Assembly: GCF_910589235.1 (NCBI RefSeq)
Contig: NC_060955.1
Coordinates: forward strand, 8,238,194-8,302,193
From: Vespa crabro
Lineage: Eukaryota > Arthropoda > Insecta > Hymenoptera > Vespidae
Length of the DNA: 64,000 bases
Direction: 5' to 3'
Shown: in pieces, positions 63,831-64,000 of the stretch
Numbering within the stretch: the stretch's first letter is position 1
Layout: every line of letters starts with the position of its first letter
The notes under the pieces: generated by a model
Databases searched by the model: none
What the model saw: only the letters and a program-made list of their open reading frames with translations
Told to the model about the DNA's origin: nothing
Position numbers and translations under genes: made by a program

Positions 63831-64000
63831 TTCCTCGCGTGCACAGTGCATCCTACTGCCGTTGCTGTTGCTCCTGGTGCTGCTGCTGCTGCTGCTATTA
63901 CTATTGCTGCATCGATTTTGCAAAACTAACCGATGGACCAATGAAAGAACAAATCCCGATACTTCCTGTAAACTTCAACGATATATTTTTTTTCTATGAT

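Larger units (their letters stand above)
59282..64000. other. Sequence upstream of the nuclease gene; no supported gene
   Basis: AT-rich sequence with AT/GA arrays (60083-60195), a GTC tract (about 61855-61915), a degenerate CAAG tract (62506-62563) and a CT array (63055-63135). The last about 250 bp is richer in CpG and may hold a promoter. Confidence 0.6.

Overview
This window looks like nuclear DNA of an insect, most likely a hymenopteran such as a wasp or bee. That placement is an inference from AT-rich sequence, very dense GA/CT, AT and tri/tetranucleotide microsatellites, long stretches without genes, GT-AG introns, and one secreted nuclease of the insect dsRNase type. Most long open frames here are low-complexity artefacts (Ser/Leu/Phe, Arg/Glu, Ile/Tyr or Lys runs) created by microsatellites and are not genes.

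Only two protein-coding genes are well supported. On the + strand, four phase-compatible exons between 13389 and 17546 encode the 3' part of a CABIT-domain adaptor-like protein (Themis/GAREM/Serrano-type architecture) with a proline-rich, tyrosine-containing tail. Its N-terminal exons are not identified; a Ser-rich candidate exon at 2876-2992 has a good splice donor but the wrong phase to join directly. On the - strand, three exons between 57592 and 59218 encode a complete secreted 418-residue DNA/RNA non-specific endonuclease (insect dsRNase-like), with signal peptide, conserved catalytic His/Asn/Glu spacing, a TATA box and a poly(A) signal.

Layout: 1-13388 holds microsatellites, one candidate 5' exon and copy 1 of an interspersed repeat (10710-11300). 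13389-17546 is the CABIT gene. 17547-57541 is about 40 kb with no supported gene. It holds many microsatellites, copy 2 of the interspersed repeat (49789-50299), a few weak small-ORF or exon candidates (26005-26210, 32880-33116, 46572-46710) and an almost pure 1.48 kb (TTCG)n array at 39742-41218. 57542-59281 is the nuclease gene. 59282-64000 is microsatellite-rich, with a possible TATA-containing promoter at the right edge.

The two genes show no evident functional link. The most unusual feature is the TTCG array: it is open in all six frames, encodes the same tetrapeptide cycle in every frame of a strand, and has one internal indel. Shorter (CGAA)n tracts of the same motif occur at four other places in the window.
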